From contig DAWU01000062.1 of the NCBI GenBank assembly GCA_002506105.1, forward strand, positions 1 to 41,775: DNA of 41,775 nucleotides, written 5' to 3'. How positions within the stretch are numbered: position 1 is the stretch's first letter; every line of letters begins with the position of its first letter. The DNA comes from Methanolinea sp. UBA275 (GTDB taxonomy: Archaea > Halobacteriota > Methanomicrobia > Methanomicrobiales > Methanospirillaceae). This document shows positions 8,559-16,501 of the stretch, piece by piece. Under the pieces are notes generated by a model. The model ran no database searches. It was given only the letters and a program-made list of their open reading frames with translations, and was not told the origin of the DNA. The position numbers and the translations under genes are program-made.

Positions 8559-8633
8559 TCCCCCCCAAAAAACCGTTCAACCAGTGCCTGTGCAGATTCT
8601 GATTTATTGGGATTGCCAGCCAACTTAGTGCTC

Positions 8634-9632
8634 GTGCAGCTTATTCTGGAACTTGCCGGCGATCACCCGGAACTCCCCTTCGCAGAGCTCGATCTGATCG
8701 GGCCGGTGCTTGAGAAGAATGTCCAGGTCGCGATTGTGGAGTGCACGCGGCCTCGTGAGGTTCAGAGGCTTGCTCTTGCCCATTCTGCCATGGAGTACCT
8801 GGGGTCATGCGATGCAGACAGGGATGCGTTTGAAACGATGATCAGGGATCTCTCGCTCTCCTCTCCGCGGCCCTTTGCCGGGAGGGTGAAGAAGATCTTC
8901 GGCAGCACGATGGACGATCCGGAGCCGGATCTGGAAAGGCTGATAGGAGCAGGAATTTCCGGAAAAGTGAACCTCCAGAACCCGGAAGAGGAGTTCCGAG
9001 CGGTGATTTCGGGATCACGGTGCTATTTCGGGAGGGTGATCTGGAGGAGCGATCCACGCCGGTTTGCAGATCGCCGTCCTGGTGATCGGCCCTTTTTCCA
9101 CCCGGGGGTCATGATGCCCAGGATGGTCCGGGCACTTCTGAATATCTCGTGCACGAGAGAGGGGGAGACCCTCCTCGATCCGTTCTGCGGTACCGGGGGA
9201 ATGATCATGGAGGCACAGATGTTGGGGATACGTGCGGTCGGGTCTGACATCGATCCCTTCATGGTCAGGGGAAGCAGGCTGAACCTGGAAAAAGGGGATA
9301 TCCTGCTGGCTGATGTCAGGAACCTCCCCTTTCCTTCAGCATCCTTTGATACGGTGGTCACCGACCTCCCCTACGGCCAGTCTTCCTCGATCCGGGCAGA
9401 GAGCCTCGACTCGCTGTACCGGAATGCACTGGAGGAGATCACAAGAGTGCTCAAACCCCGCCGGAGGGCAGTCCTGGTCACGCACAGGGACATCAGGGAT
9501 CTGGCTTCCAATTTCCTGGAGGTTGCAGGATGCTACTCGCAGAGGGTGCATAAGAGTCTCACGAGGCACATCCTCGTGCTTGAGAAAACCGGGATTCACG
9601 GTCGTGAAAAGCACCGTGTCCCCCGGACGTGA
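8634..9632 (+). CDS. tRNA (guanine(10)-N2)-dimethyltransferase, aTrm11/Trm-G10 type
   Basis: This enzyme methylates N2 of G10 in tRNA using S-adenosylmethionine. From GTG 8634 the protein is 332 residues and starts MQLILELAGDHPELP, matching the usual archaeal family N-terminus. An alternative GTG lies 6 nt upstream at 8628. The open frame extends to 8556 but those residues have no family character. The N-terminal half is a THUMP/ferredoxin-like RNA-binding region (to about residue 150, including KVNLQNPEEEFR). The Rossmann methyltransferase domain has DPFCGTGG (182-189) for SAM binding and DLPYG (244-248) as the catalytic [DN]PPY-type motif. A TATA-like tract gatttattgg at 8601-8610 supports the GTG start. 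Next comes a PP2C gene with its own promoter. The start codon is the main uncertainty. Confidence 0.88.
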   Translation: MQLILELAGDHPELPFAELDLIGPVLEKNVQVAIVECTRPREVQRLALAHSAMEYLGSCDADRDAFETMIRDLSLSSPRPFAGRVKKIFGSTMDDPEPDLERLIGAGISGKVNLQNPEEEFRAVISGSRCYFGRVIWRSDPRRFADRRPGDRPFFHPGVMMPRMVRALLNISCTREGETLLDPFCGTGGMIMEAQMLGIRAVGSDIDPFMVRGSRLNLEKGDILLADVRNLPFPSASFDTVVTDLPYGQSSSIRAESLDSLYRNALEEITRVLKPRRRAVLVTHRDIRDLASNFLEVAGCYSQRVHKSLTRHILVLEKTGIHGREKHRVPRT

Positions 9633-9676
9633 TACATTCCTAAATAGTTGGAAAAAAAACAAGGATACAGCGAACG

Positions 9677-10447
9677 ATGCCGAATACAGGGAAGGATTCC
9701 GGGGGGACAATTCTGACATGCTCCCGCACCGAACGGGGAATCCGTGACAGGAACGAGGATGCCTGCGGTGTATTTTCCTTCTCATCGGGAGAGGAGTCCC
9801 TCTTCCTCCTTGCGGTCGCTGACGGCCTCGGGGGGCACCCTGCGGGCGAGGTTGCAAGTGCCCTTGCAATACGATCCCTGCACCAGTCCATCTCATCAGG
9901 GATAGAAACACTCCCTGTTCTCGAGCCTTCGTCTCTCCAGCATCTCCTCGCTGCCGGATTTTCCAGTGCGAACTGGGAGGTTATCAACCATGCATCCAGG
10001 AATCCGAGGTGTCTTGGTATGGGTACGACGCTTGTTGCAGCCCTCATGAACCAGGAAGGAGAGGGCATTGTCGCGAATGTGGGTGACAGCCGGGGCTACC
10101 TCTTCCAGGGAGTGGGAGGGATGGTCACGCGTGATCACTCAAGGGTCCGGGAGATGGTGGATGCGGGGCTTCTCTCGCCGGATGAGGCCGCATCCCACCC
10201 CATGAGGCATATCGTCACGAGGATCATTGGCAGGCACGGGGATATCCCTGACTTCTACCCGTTCCGGCTTCTTGATGGCACGCTTCTCCTCTGCTCTGAC
10301 GGCCTCCTTGACGGCACATGCGACAGTGAACTTGGAGAATACGCAGGGCGGCTCCACATATCAGGCCTTTGTGAAAGCCTGGTCGAATATGCACGGTCAC
10401 GGAGCAGGGACAATATCACGGTCGTGGCAGCCACCAGGAAGGAATAG
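9677..10447 (+). CDS. PP2C-type serine/threonine protein phosphatase
   Basis: This is a 256-residue metal-dependent (Mg/Mn) protein phosphatase of the PPM/PP2C family, as in bacterial Stp/PrpC. All the family motifs are present in order: RDRNED (23-28), ADGLGGH (48-54), GMGTTLV (114-120), NVGDSRGY (134-141), TRDHS (151-155), HPMRH (174-178), SDGL (207-210) and RDN (244-246). The metal-binding aspartates D28, D49, D208 and D245 are all kept, so it should be active. It has no added domains and no membrane segment. No partner kinase or forkhead-associated protein is adjacent, so its substrate cannot be guessed. The ATG at 9677 starts 27-35 bp after a TATA-like tract (cctaaatagt, 9642-9651), suggesting its own promoter with a very short leader. 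Confidence 0.93.
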   Translation: MPNTGKDSGGTILTCSRTERGIRDRNEDACGVFSFSSGEESLFLLAVADGLGGHPAGEVASALAIRSLHQSISSGIETLPVLEPSSLQHLLAAGFSSANWEVINHASRNPRCLGMGTTLVAALMNQEGEGIVANVGDSRGYLFQGVGGMVTRDHSRVREMVDAGLLSPDEAASHPMRHIVTRIIGRHGDIPDFYPFRLLDGTLLLCSDGLLDGTCDSELGEYAGRLHISGLCESLVEYARSRSRDNITVVAATRKE

Positions 10448-10486
10448 CCGGGCCCTTGCGCATTCCCGGCTGCAGGAAAAATTACG

Positions 10487-11203
10487 TTATTTTTTGGATC
10501 CCGGGGCCGCGGTCACGATCTGGACCGCATCTACCATCTCCGGGAGCATCTCCACCGGGAATCCCATCACCATCTCCCCATCCTCTATCCCTGAAAACTT
10601 GCGGGATCCGTCACATCCAAGGGAATAGTTGGCAATTCCTGTGAGGTAGGTCTGGGCACAGGCATCTGCACATACCGATTGTATCCCGGAAAATTCTGAT
10701 TTCACCCTGCCGCCCATCTTGAAGAGCGTAGCCTGGGCCAGTTTCAGCATCACCCTGGCCGGGGCGATGATGAGGATGATGTGGGGGCAGAACGTGGTCT
10801 TTTCGAGCGGTGCATACAGGGTTGCAACGGTTGTACCCGACTCCACGTGGGGTATCCTGTCGATGGTCCTCTTGCACGAAGCAGTGCTCTCGAACTTCCC
10901 GAGCTTGTAGTAGAAGTGCCCGTTTTTCAGGGTTTCCGTGATCGGCCTTAAGCCCAAGGCCCAGGCACCACCCATGCATTCGTGGTTCTCCACGAGTGCG
11001 AAGAAGACCTTCCCCTCCCTCCGGGCCATGTTCACCATCTGGCAGTGCCGGTGTGTTCCGCTCAGTTGCTCCATGCCATCGGGTATGTCCTCTTTCCCTG
11101 TCGCCAGCCTGACTGCCACGGGTGAAAACGGAAGACCCAGCGCCTTTTTGAGAGACGCAGATGCCTCCTTGTAATCAATACGCTTCATGATGGTCTGATC
11201 CAT
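10487..11203 (-). CDS. DUF169 family protein
   Basis: This is a 238-residue soluble protein of the archaeal/bacterial DUF169 family, function unknown. It shows the family's conserved patterns: a proline- and aspartate-containing N-terminus (FSPVAVRL), then CQMVNMARREGK, HECMGGAWALGL, and near the end SVCADACAQTYL and LGCDGSRKF. Several conserved cysteines (HRHCQM, HECMGG, SVCADAC, LGCDGS) suggest metal or cofactor binding, but this is inference. It is transcribed toward the PP2C gene (convergent). Two starts are possible: ATG at 11201-11203 (MDQTIMKRIDY) or the internal ATG five codons later (MKRIDYKEAS). The internal one has a GGATCAG-like ribosome site 6 nt upstream and would give 233 residues. 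Confidence 0.82.
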   Translation of the reverse strand: MDQTIMKRIDYKEASASLKKALGLPFSPVAVRLATGKEDIPDGMEQLSGTHRHCQMVNMARREGKVFFALVENHECMGGAWALGLRPITETLKNGHFYYKLGKFESTASCKRTIDRIPHVESGTTVATLYAPLEKTTFCPHIILIIAPARVMLKLAQATLFKMGGRVKSEFSGIQSVCADACAQTYLTGIANYSLGCDGSRKFSGIEDGEMVMGFPVEMLPEMVDAVQIVTAAPGSKK

Positions 11204-11272
11204 GCATGCATCACATCCATAGACATGCTCGGGCTCATCAGAGATAAAACTGCTCTTATGAGTAAAAAGAGG

Positions 11273-12085
11273 TCAGAGCCGCCGTAATTTGTGATTGACC
11301 TTTCGGAAGAAGTTCTTGTGCGCATCCACGAAGAGTGCCGGCCTTGCTGCCCTGGAGATGCTGATACTTGCCTCCTGTCCGAGTTCAATGGATTGCTGCC
11401 CGTCGATCACGAGCGTCGCAGGTTTTGCACTCTCAAGCCGGACCTCGACACTCCGTTCGTTGGAAATAAGGTGTGGGCGGGAGGAGAGCATGTAGGGTGC
11501 AAGCGGCACAAGGAGGAATCCTTCAATCCGGGGATCCACGATTGGGCCTCCTGCACTCATCGCATAGGCAGTAGAGCCAGTCGGGGTGCTCAGGAGCAGC
11601 CCGTCTGCCCGGAACCGTTCGGCGGGAATTCCGTCCACCACGACCACGAATCGCAGCATCTTCGCCGGGCGGCTGGTGACAATCAGGGCCTCGTTCAGGG
11701 CATGTCCGAGGATCTCCCCGCCCTTCGAGAGGGTAATCCTCATCCTGGGTTCGATGGCAAATCCCGGCCGAAGGGTCTTGATAAACTCCCCGGCCTCCGC
11801 GGGTTCAAGATCGGCCAGAAATCCCACCTCGCCCCAGTTGATCCCAAGGATGGGTATCTGTTTCTCCATGTGCTGAACGGTATGGAGTATCGTCCCGTCT
11901 CCCCCCACCACGACTATGAGATCTGAAAGAGTATCCCATGTCCATGCGGGAGTCACCTCGAGAGCCCTGGCAGTTGCGGGCTCGAACGAGACATGGTGTT
12001 CATCCCTGGAGAGGGAAACCGCGAGGTCTTGTGTGAACGCAAGGGCTTGTTGATCATCGATCCGCGAGACCAGCACGATCTTCAT
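11273..12085 (-). CDS. nadK: NAD kinase
   Basis: This is a 270-residue ATP- or polyphosphate-dependent NAD kinase that makes NADP. Family motifs: GGDGT (61-65), LGINWGEVGFLA (80-91), NEALI (131-135) and the TPTGSTAY box (167-174). The C-terminus is an ordinary NAD-kinase domain end. A very strong ribosome site (AGGAGGAG on the minus strand, 12088-12096) lies inside the last codons of the upstream phosphatase gene. With only 10 bp between the genes, translation is almost certainly coupled. In Methanocaldococcus jannaschii the same two functions are fused in one chain (MJ0917: N-terminal NADP phosphatase, C-terminal NAD kinase). Here they are separate genes in the same order. Confidence 0.94.
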   Translation of the reverse strand: MKIVLVSRIDDQQALAFTQDLAVSLSRDEHHVSFEPATARALEVTPAWTWDTLSDLIVVVGGDGTILHTVQHMEKQIPILGINWGEVGFLADLEPAEAGEFIKTLRPGFAIEPRMRITLSKGGEILGHALNEALIVTSRPAKMLRFVVVVDGIPAERFRADGLLLSTPTGSTAYAMSAGGPIVDPRIEGFLLVPLAPYMLSSRPHLISNERSVEVRLESAKPATLVIDGQQSIELGQEASISISRAARPALFVDAHKNFFRKVNHKLRRL

Positions 12086-12095
12086 CCTTCTCCTC

Positions 12096-12872
12096 CTATC
12101 TCAGATACTCGATCACCTTATGGTGCAGAATGCCATTTGTGGCAACCATGCACCTCCCGATGGTTACTTCGTTGGGGAAATGAATAGGCATTCCGTCAAG
12201 ATCGCTGACCTTTCCGCCTGCCTCGGTGCAGATCAGCATCCCTGCAGCAGCATCCGTGACCCTCAATGTGCCACGGATATCGATAAAGCCATCTATCCTC
12301 CCGCAGCCGATATACGAGAGTTCGAGTGCGGATGCACCCAGGAGACGCCAGCGACGGATCTTCTGGCCAAGGTGCATGACCCTGCGGGGATCAAACTTTC
12401 TCCCGTAGATGCTCATGGCACTCTCATCGAGGTTTGAAATTCTGGATGCGGTGATGGGACGATCGTCCAGCCATGCTCCCTTCCCCCGAATTGCAGTGAA
12501 TGTCTCACCACTGGACAGGTCGCGGACAAATCCCTGGAGCACGGTTCCACCCTCGGCATATGCAATCGACAGGGCGTAGAAAGGAATCCCTGCAACGGCG
12601 TTGTAGGTTCCGTCAACGGGATCCAGAAAAATCGTCCCGGTCTCTCCGGGAAATTCGACCTTTCCCGCTTCCTCGGATATCAGGGTCTTGCAGAGCGGAT
12701 GTTCCTCCAGGAACCGGACGATACAGTCCTCGGCGACCTGGTCGATCACCTTGGTGGGAGTGCGGTCAGCTCCCATCTTGATGATCCGACCACCTTTTTC
12801 GGTACCGACAAGGTCGCGGATCGCATCCTGAACATCCCGGGCCAGGATCGTACATGCGTGTAAAAACTCCAT
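12096..12872 (-). CDS. Inositol monophosphatase-family phosphatase (possible NADP phosphatase)
   Basis: This is a 258-residue metal-dependent phosphatase of the inositol-monophosphatase / archaeal FBPase family. The metal ligands are visible: SEE (66-68), DPVDGTYN (84-91, the DPxDGTxN signature) and the distal aspartate D207 in VTDAAAG. The helical arrangement GASALELSYIGCGRIDG matches archaeal FBPase/IMPase enzymes. These enzymes can act on inositol phosphate, fructose-1,6-bisphosphate or NADP. The tightly linked nadK gene and the fused MJ0917 precedent make NADP phosphatase the favoured but unproven activity. The minus-strand ATG at 12872 is about 30-36 bp below a TATA-like element, so the message starts almost at the ATG. 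Confidence 0.88.
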   Translation of the reverse strand: MEFLHACTILARDVQDAIRDLVGTEKGGRIIKMGADRTPTKVIDQVAEDCIVRFLEEHPLCKTLISEEAGKVEFPGETGTIFLDPVDGTYNAVAGIPFYALSIAYAEGGTVLQGFVRDLSSGETFTAIRGKGAWLDDRPITASRISNLDESAMSIYGRKFDPRRVMHLGQKIRRWRLLGASALELSYIGCGRIDGFIDIRGTLRVTDAAAGMLICTEAGGKVSDLDGMPIHFPNEVTIGRCMVATNGILHHKVIEYLR

Positions 12873-12900
12873 TGTGCCAGATCCGACCGATTCTACAGGA

Positions 12901-12908
12901 GTATTTAT
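12901..12908 (-). promoter_or_regulatory. TATA box for phosphatase-nadK operon
   Basis: Minus-strand ATAAATAC, 29-36 bp upstream of the phosphatase ATG at 12872. It stands back to back with the aIF5A TATA box, five bases away. Confidence 0.5.
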
Positions 12909-12913
12909 CTGTT

Positions 12914-12922
12914 CATATAAAG
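12914..12922 (+). promoter_or_regulatory. TATA box for aIF5A
   Basis: The box catataaag lies 38-46 bp before the aIF5A ATG at 12960. A start near 12947 would give a leader of about 13 nt. Confidence 0.5.
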
Positions 12923-12959
12923 ATACATGTTACTGCGTTTTCACGCGGGTGTGAGCAAT

Positions 12960-13343
12960 ATGAAGGAACAGACCGAGGTAGGGAAGCTGAAAGAGGGGCG
13001 CTACATGGTCATCGATGACGAGCCATGCAAAATACTGGGAATCTCCGTCTCAAAGCCGGGAAAACACGGGGCTGCCAAAGCCCGAATCGATGCCGTGGGT
13101 CTTTTTGACGGTGTCAAACGCTCCATTGTCCAGCCGGTCTCTGCAAAGACGTATGTCCCTGTTGTCGAGAGGAAGAGCGGACAGGTCATCACCATGAGCG
13201 GGACAACCGTGACCCTGATGGATATGAAAGAATACAACAATTTCGAGATGGAAGTCCCTCCCGACAAGATGGACCAGATTGAGATGGGCAAGGAAATCCA
13301 GTACATGGAAGCCCTAGGCAAGAGGAAACTCGATCTGGACTGA
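12960..13343 (+). CDS. Translation factor aIF5A
   Basis: This is the archaeal homolog of eIF5A/EF-P, which helps the ribosome form difficult peptide bonds such as those between prolines. From ATG 12960 the protein is 127 residues. Eleven upstream codons are open, but the family start is MKEQTEVGKLKEG. The N-terminal SH3-like domain carries the hypusine loop SKPGKHGAAK, with K35 the site of deoxyhypusine modification. The C-terminal OB-fold includes GTTVTLMDMKEYNNFEM. The gene is divergent from the phosphatase-nadK operon, with back-to-back TATA boxes. Length and sequence are normal for the family, so the call is firm. Confidence 0.96.
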   Translation: MKEQTEVGKLKEGRYMVIDDEPCKILGISVSKPGKHGAAKARIDAVGLFDGVKRSIVQPVSAKTYVPVVERKSGQVITMSGTTVTLMDMKEYNNFEMEVPPDKMDQIEMGKEIQYMEALGKRKLDLD

Positions 13344-13814
13344 TCCTCTCTTCTGGTATCCCGCCAATATTTTTTCCGGAATATTCTTTGCAAGAGGAAT
13401 TTTCTCTCCCTCGATGCACAATCGGTGGATCCCTTTTCCGGGTTCTGGATTTCATTTCGAATATGCAATTGACCCCGCTGCCTTCGAAAATACTGCGATG
13501 CTGCCGCCCTCGATCCGTGGCGACCTGCGGTCATCGATGGATCTTCCATAATGGTTGCCCGAATCGGAAATGACTGTTCAAAAATAGAACAGCGGCGGTT
13601 CAAATTCTCTCTCCATTCGCGTATCAGATCCAGATACTCATCTGGAATTCATAAAAACATAAGGAAACCAACTTCAATGACTGGGATCCTTCACAACATC
13701 AGATAATATTTGGGTGGCTAAATTGCCTCCATACCTTATCTGGGTATCCTAGAGGCTGGAGTAAAAAAGGGAATGAAAGGGTCCTATCCGTATTCCTGAA
13801 AAGTGCAGGACGGG
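13344..13814. other. Intergenic region of about 470 bp without a convincing gene
   Basis: Between aIF5A and a minus-strand membrane-anchored protein I see no credible coding sequence. Short open frames here have no codon bias or ribosome sites. Two short hairpins occur: CTGTTC / GAACAG at 13574-13592 (7-nt loop) and CCAGAT / ATCTGG at 13630-13645 (4-nt loop). Oligo-T near 13370 may terminate aIF5A. The stretch lies downstream of both flanking genes, so it is probably a tail-to-tail terminator region or decayed sequence. Confidence 0.5.
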
Positions 13815-14558
13815 TTAATATTTCCCCACATACCGTTCCGGGACTTTCACTTCCATCGTGTAGGAATTGATCATGTGGGTATGAATCACGAAATAATATG
13901 ATCGCTTGGCAGTTCCTTCGTAAAACCTCTCTCTCCAGGGCCGCGGATCGTTCTCTTCCTCCTCCTCCCAGAGTTCTTTATCAAGGCCACCGGTTGGTTC
14001 GATCTCGCGTACAAGCGAATTATCAGATGCATCCCTCACCTCGATGGAGAACCTCGGGTGAATTTCACCGTATTGGAAACCCGCCGGTCCGGCCTCCCTG
14101 GATTCGGTCTCCCCAACGAACGTTGTCTCCCAGGGATCCACAGAATATTCGAGTTCCCAGTAGGGGAAAGGCATGGAGATGGTCTGGGTTATACCGCCCC
14201 CTGTCGATTTAATCGTTGCATAGGTGAGCATCTTCTCAGGTGCCGGGGTCTCGTCCGGGAAGCGGGTGAATGACGGGGTTTCTTCCGGTGAACCAAGGGA
14301 CACATATCCGATCTCCGTTGATTTTCCGCTCCAGGGAGGGGTGGTCGGTTTGGGTGTTGGTGAAGTGGTTCGTATTACGGTCGCCTGGGGAGCCTGCTGG
14401 GTGGGGAGTACTGTGTCTTCCGGTTCAGGTGTCAGCCCCGGGATTGCGGGAAGACTGAGATCGGGGGGTTGCCCTGTCATGATCGGTTTGACCACTACCG
14501 CGACCACTACGAGTGCGACGAGTGCGACGAGGAGAATGATGATGTCCCGCTTCTCCAT
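13815..14558 (-). CDS. Membrane-anchored protein with Pro/Thr-rich linker
   Basis: This is a 247-residue protein of unknown function. It begins MEKRD, then has one hydrophobic segment (about residues 6-24) that fits an uncleaved N-terminal signal anchor, so the rest would be outside the cell. A linker rich in proline, threonine and serine (about 30-80) follows, then a C-terminal region (about 85-247) with FPYWELEYSVDP, FSIEVRDASDNSLVREI, an acidic run (LWEEEEEN) and YYFVIHTHMINSYTMEVKVPERYVGKY, which looks like a beta-strand-rich fold. The anchor and the motif W-x-G followed by E-[IL]-G-Y-V are shared with the next gene (376 residues), but the C-terminal domains differ. A TATA-like minus-strand box (CTTATACC, near 14580-14587) about 25 bp before the ATG suggests a leaderless message. 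I do not recognise a named family. Confidence 0.75.
   Translation of the reverse strand: MEKRDIIILLVALVALVVVAVVVKPIMTGQPPDLSLPAIPGLTPEPEDTVLPTQQAPQATVIRTTSPTPKPTTPPWSGKSTEIGYVSLGSPEETPSFTRFPDETPAPEKMLTYATIKSTGGGITQTISMPFPYWELEYSVDPWETTFVGETESREAGPAGFQYGEIHPRFSIEVRDASDNSLVREIEPTGGLDKELWEEEEENDPRPWRERFYEGTAKRSYYFVIHTHMINSYTMEVKVPERYVGKY
14508..14531 (-). repeat. Short in-frame 9-bp tandem repeat within a membrane anchor
   Basis: The plus-strand unit gagtgcgac is repeated, coding for part of the hydrophobic VALVALV stretch of the signal anchor. It is in frame and probably neutral. Confidence 0.4.
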
Positions 14559-14790
14559 ACATGAAAGTGTGCGAGCGGCTGGTATAAGAACGTAGGCTGC
14601 GAGGCACCACTCCCCAGGCAGTACCGGGGCCCGTGAAGATACACATCTGCAGGATGCTGTCTGGAAAAAGACCGAATTCCTGCATCAAAAATTGTTTCAT
14701 TCGCTGATGAACAGTACGATGAAAAAAACCGTATCCGGAATAAAAAATTCCTGCCCTCTTGCAGAGAGGTATCTGCTGCAATCCCCGGAA

Positions 14791-15921
14791 TCAACCCCCG
14801 GGAGACTCCGGTTCCTGTGCATGGTAAGAGGTGACCGCACCCTGGAATGAGGTCACATCCGGCCAGTAACAATCAAGGATCATGATGCCGGATGAGTCCG
14901 GGCGTAGCGAGATGAGAGAAAGTGGTGCATTCTTCCATGAGATTGCCACGGGACTCCCGGTTTCAAGGAGATCGATCTCCCCTTCCCCTCCTGCAATACG
15001 CAGTTCCAGACTTGAGATGAGTCCCTCGTAACCCTGGACGTTTATCTCCCTCACTTCTCCGCGTTGCCGGTATTCTCCGTCGATATACAGGATCACCTCC
15101 TCAAACGAGTAATCCTGAATCGAATCCTTGCGCATCGCGATCTTCCCTTTCCCGGGATCATTCACGACAAGGCGGATTCGTCCGCCCACCGGCAGTTCTT
15201 CTACGACCCCGGCGATTTTGATCCTTGATGCAGGTTTTGTCACGGTGAATTCCACGAACCCCCCGGGAGCAATTGATGCTCCCCGGGGAGCATGGAGTGC
15301 AACATCCTTCCTCCCTGCGGGGGTGACCGTGACGAGCCCCTGGTTTATCCTGGTATTCGCCCCATATTCGTTCTCCACAGTGAGGCTAACGGAGAAGCGA
15401 CCTTCTGTGGTATAGGTGTGAAGAGGATTCTCATCCGTTGAAGTGGTCCCGTCACCGAAAGACCATTTCCACCTTTCAGGGACACCTGTGGAGGTGTCTG
15501 TAAATGTTACGGGGAGGGGAAGAGATCCTTCAGTGGGCGAAGCAGAAAAGGATGCAGTGAGGATTCCAGGGACCGGGGGGGTCTCTGGTGCACCCGCGGG
15601 GTATGCCTGGGGGCTGTCCCCGGAATCCCCCGGGATTTGAGGCAGCACAGGTGTCGCGTCCCTGACATACCCGAGTTCCACAGGAGAGCCGTTCCACGTG
15701 TGGATGGGCTCAGGCGTCTGCACATCGGTCTTTTTGGGGGTTGCAGCAGGTGTGAAATCCTGGGTAATGGACGGACTCGAATCATGACCTGAAGGAGATC
15801 CGGGCAGGAAAGGGAGGCTGAGATCAGGGTTTTCTCCTGTGATGGCTGGCTTGACCACTACCGCCAGCACTACCACGACAAGAAGGGCAATGAGAAGAAT
15901 GACAATATCCCTCGTCTCCAT
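14791..15921 (-). CDS. Membrane-anchored PKD-domain protein
   Basis: This is a 376-residue extracytoplasmic protein. METRD plus a hydrophobic segment (about 6-25) forms an N-terminal anchor nearly identical to that of the neighbouring 247-residue protein, both continuing into VVKP..TG..PDLSLP. A Pro/Ser/Thr-rich spacer with W-N-G-S-P-V-E-L-G-Y-V follows. One PKD domain lies at about 122-200, with WSFGDGTTSTDENPLHTY and SVSLTVENEYG. The C-terminal 170 residues are beta-rich and unrecognised (FVEFTVTKPASRI, ILYIDGEYRQRGEV). PKD domains usually mediate surface adhesion or protein contacts. A TATA box (minus-strand TTCATATATATCA, 15941-15953) sits about 25 bp upstream, giving a leaderless message. 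Confidence 0.85.
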   Translation of the reverse strand: METRDIVILLIALLVVVVLAVVVKPAITGENPDLSLPFLPGSPSGHDSSPSITQDFTPAATPKKTDVQTPEPIHTWNGSPVELGYVRDATPVLPQIPGDSGDSPQAYPAGAPETPPVPGILTASFSASPTEGSLPLPVTFTDTSTGVPERWKWSFGDGTTSTDENPLHTYTTEGRFSVSLTVENEYGANTRINQGLVTVTPAGRKDVALHAPRGASIAPGGFVEFTVTKPASRIKIAGVVEELPVGGRIRLVVNDPGKGKIAMRKDSIQDYSFEEVILYIDGEYRQRGEVREINVQGYEGLISSLELRIAGGEGEIDLLETGSPVAISWKNAPLSLISLRPDSSGIMILDCYWPDVTSFQGAVTSYHAQEPESPGG

Positions 15922-15940
15922 ACAGGAATGTTGACGACTA

Positions 15941-15954
15941 TGATATATATGAAA
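15941..15954 (-). promoter_or_regulatory. TATA box of the PKD-domain protein
   Basis: The tract tgatatatatgaaa (minus-strand TTTCATATATATCA) is a strong TATA element ending 20 bp before the ATG at 15921, consistent with a leaderless transcript. Confidence 0.6.
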
Positions 15955-15981
15955 CTAGCCCGGAAATCTCTCTTTCTCCGG

Positions 15982-16434
15982 TCACCTTGTGCAGAGTGCT
16001 GAGGTCTCCCCGTACTGGATCACATGTCCTCTCATGGCTGCCACGAGGTCCGCCTTCCTCGCTCCCGGTGGAAGATCGAGCATTCCATCAAGACCCCATA
16101 CCTTGAAGGTGTACCGGTGTGTGCTTCCCACCGGGGGGCAGGGACCGGAATATCCCATCCTGCCATAATCATTGATGCCCTGCAACGCCTGAATGGGTGC
16201 CTGGAGAGCTGGCTCTTTCGGGAACCCACGGGGGATTATCTCAACCGGGGGAATGTTCCACGCGAGCCATGGGGAGAAGGAACAGCATGAGGGAATGAAG
16301 GGATTCACCGCCATGATGGCAACAGAATCCCCCTTGAGATTCCGAAGCCTGATGCGTGGTGATTCGTCATCCCCGTCACATGTATGTGTAGGTGGGAATT
16401 CCAGGAAGTCGAGCCCGACAATCAGTTTTTCCAT
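15982..16434 (-). CDS. YbhB/YbcL family (phosphatidylethanolamine-binding-like) protein
   Basis: This is a 150-residue soluble protein of the PEBP/RKIP superfamily (bacterial YbhB/YbcL type). The phosphate-binding pocket motifs are present: THTCDGDDESPRIRL (about 16-30), AWNIPP (58-63) and the signature DYGRMGYSGPCPPVGSTHRYTFKVWGLD (about 90-117, written here only in parts: GYSGPCPP, HRYTFKVWGLD). The length is normal. The physiological role in prokaryotes is not established. The family binds small phosphate-containing ligands. It is divergent from RNase HI, with 67 bp between starts. It has no signal peptide, so it is presumably cytoplasmic. Confidence 0.9.
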   Translation of the reverse strand: MEKLIVGLDFLEFPPTHTCDGDDESPRIRLRNLKGDSVAIMAVNPFIPSCCSFSPWLAWNIPPVEIIPRGFPKEPALQAPIQALQGINDYGRMGYSGPCPPVGSTHRYTFKVWGLDGMLDLPPGARKADLVAAMRGHVIQYGETSALCTR

Positions 16435-16501
16435 CTCGCGTCACATAATACTCTTGTGTGTTCCCGCTTGAAGATAGCGGGCGGACAGGACAAGACCTGG
16501 T

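Noticed and set aside
13344..13814. Short open frames in the gap after aIF5A
   Set aside because: No ribosome sites, no domain signs and unlike codon use; the two hairpins may be structural only.
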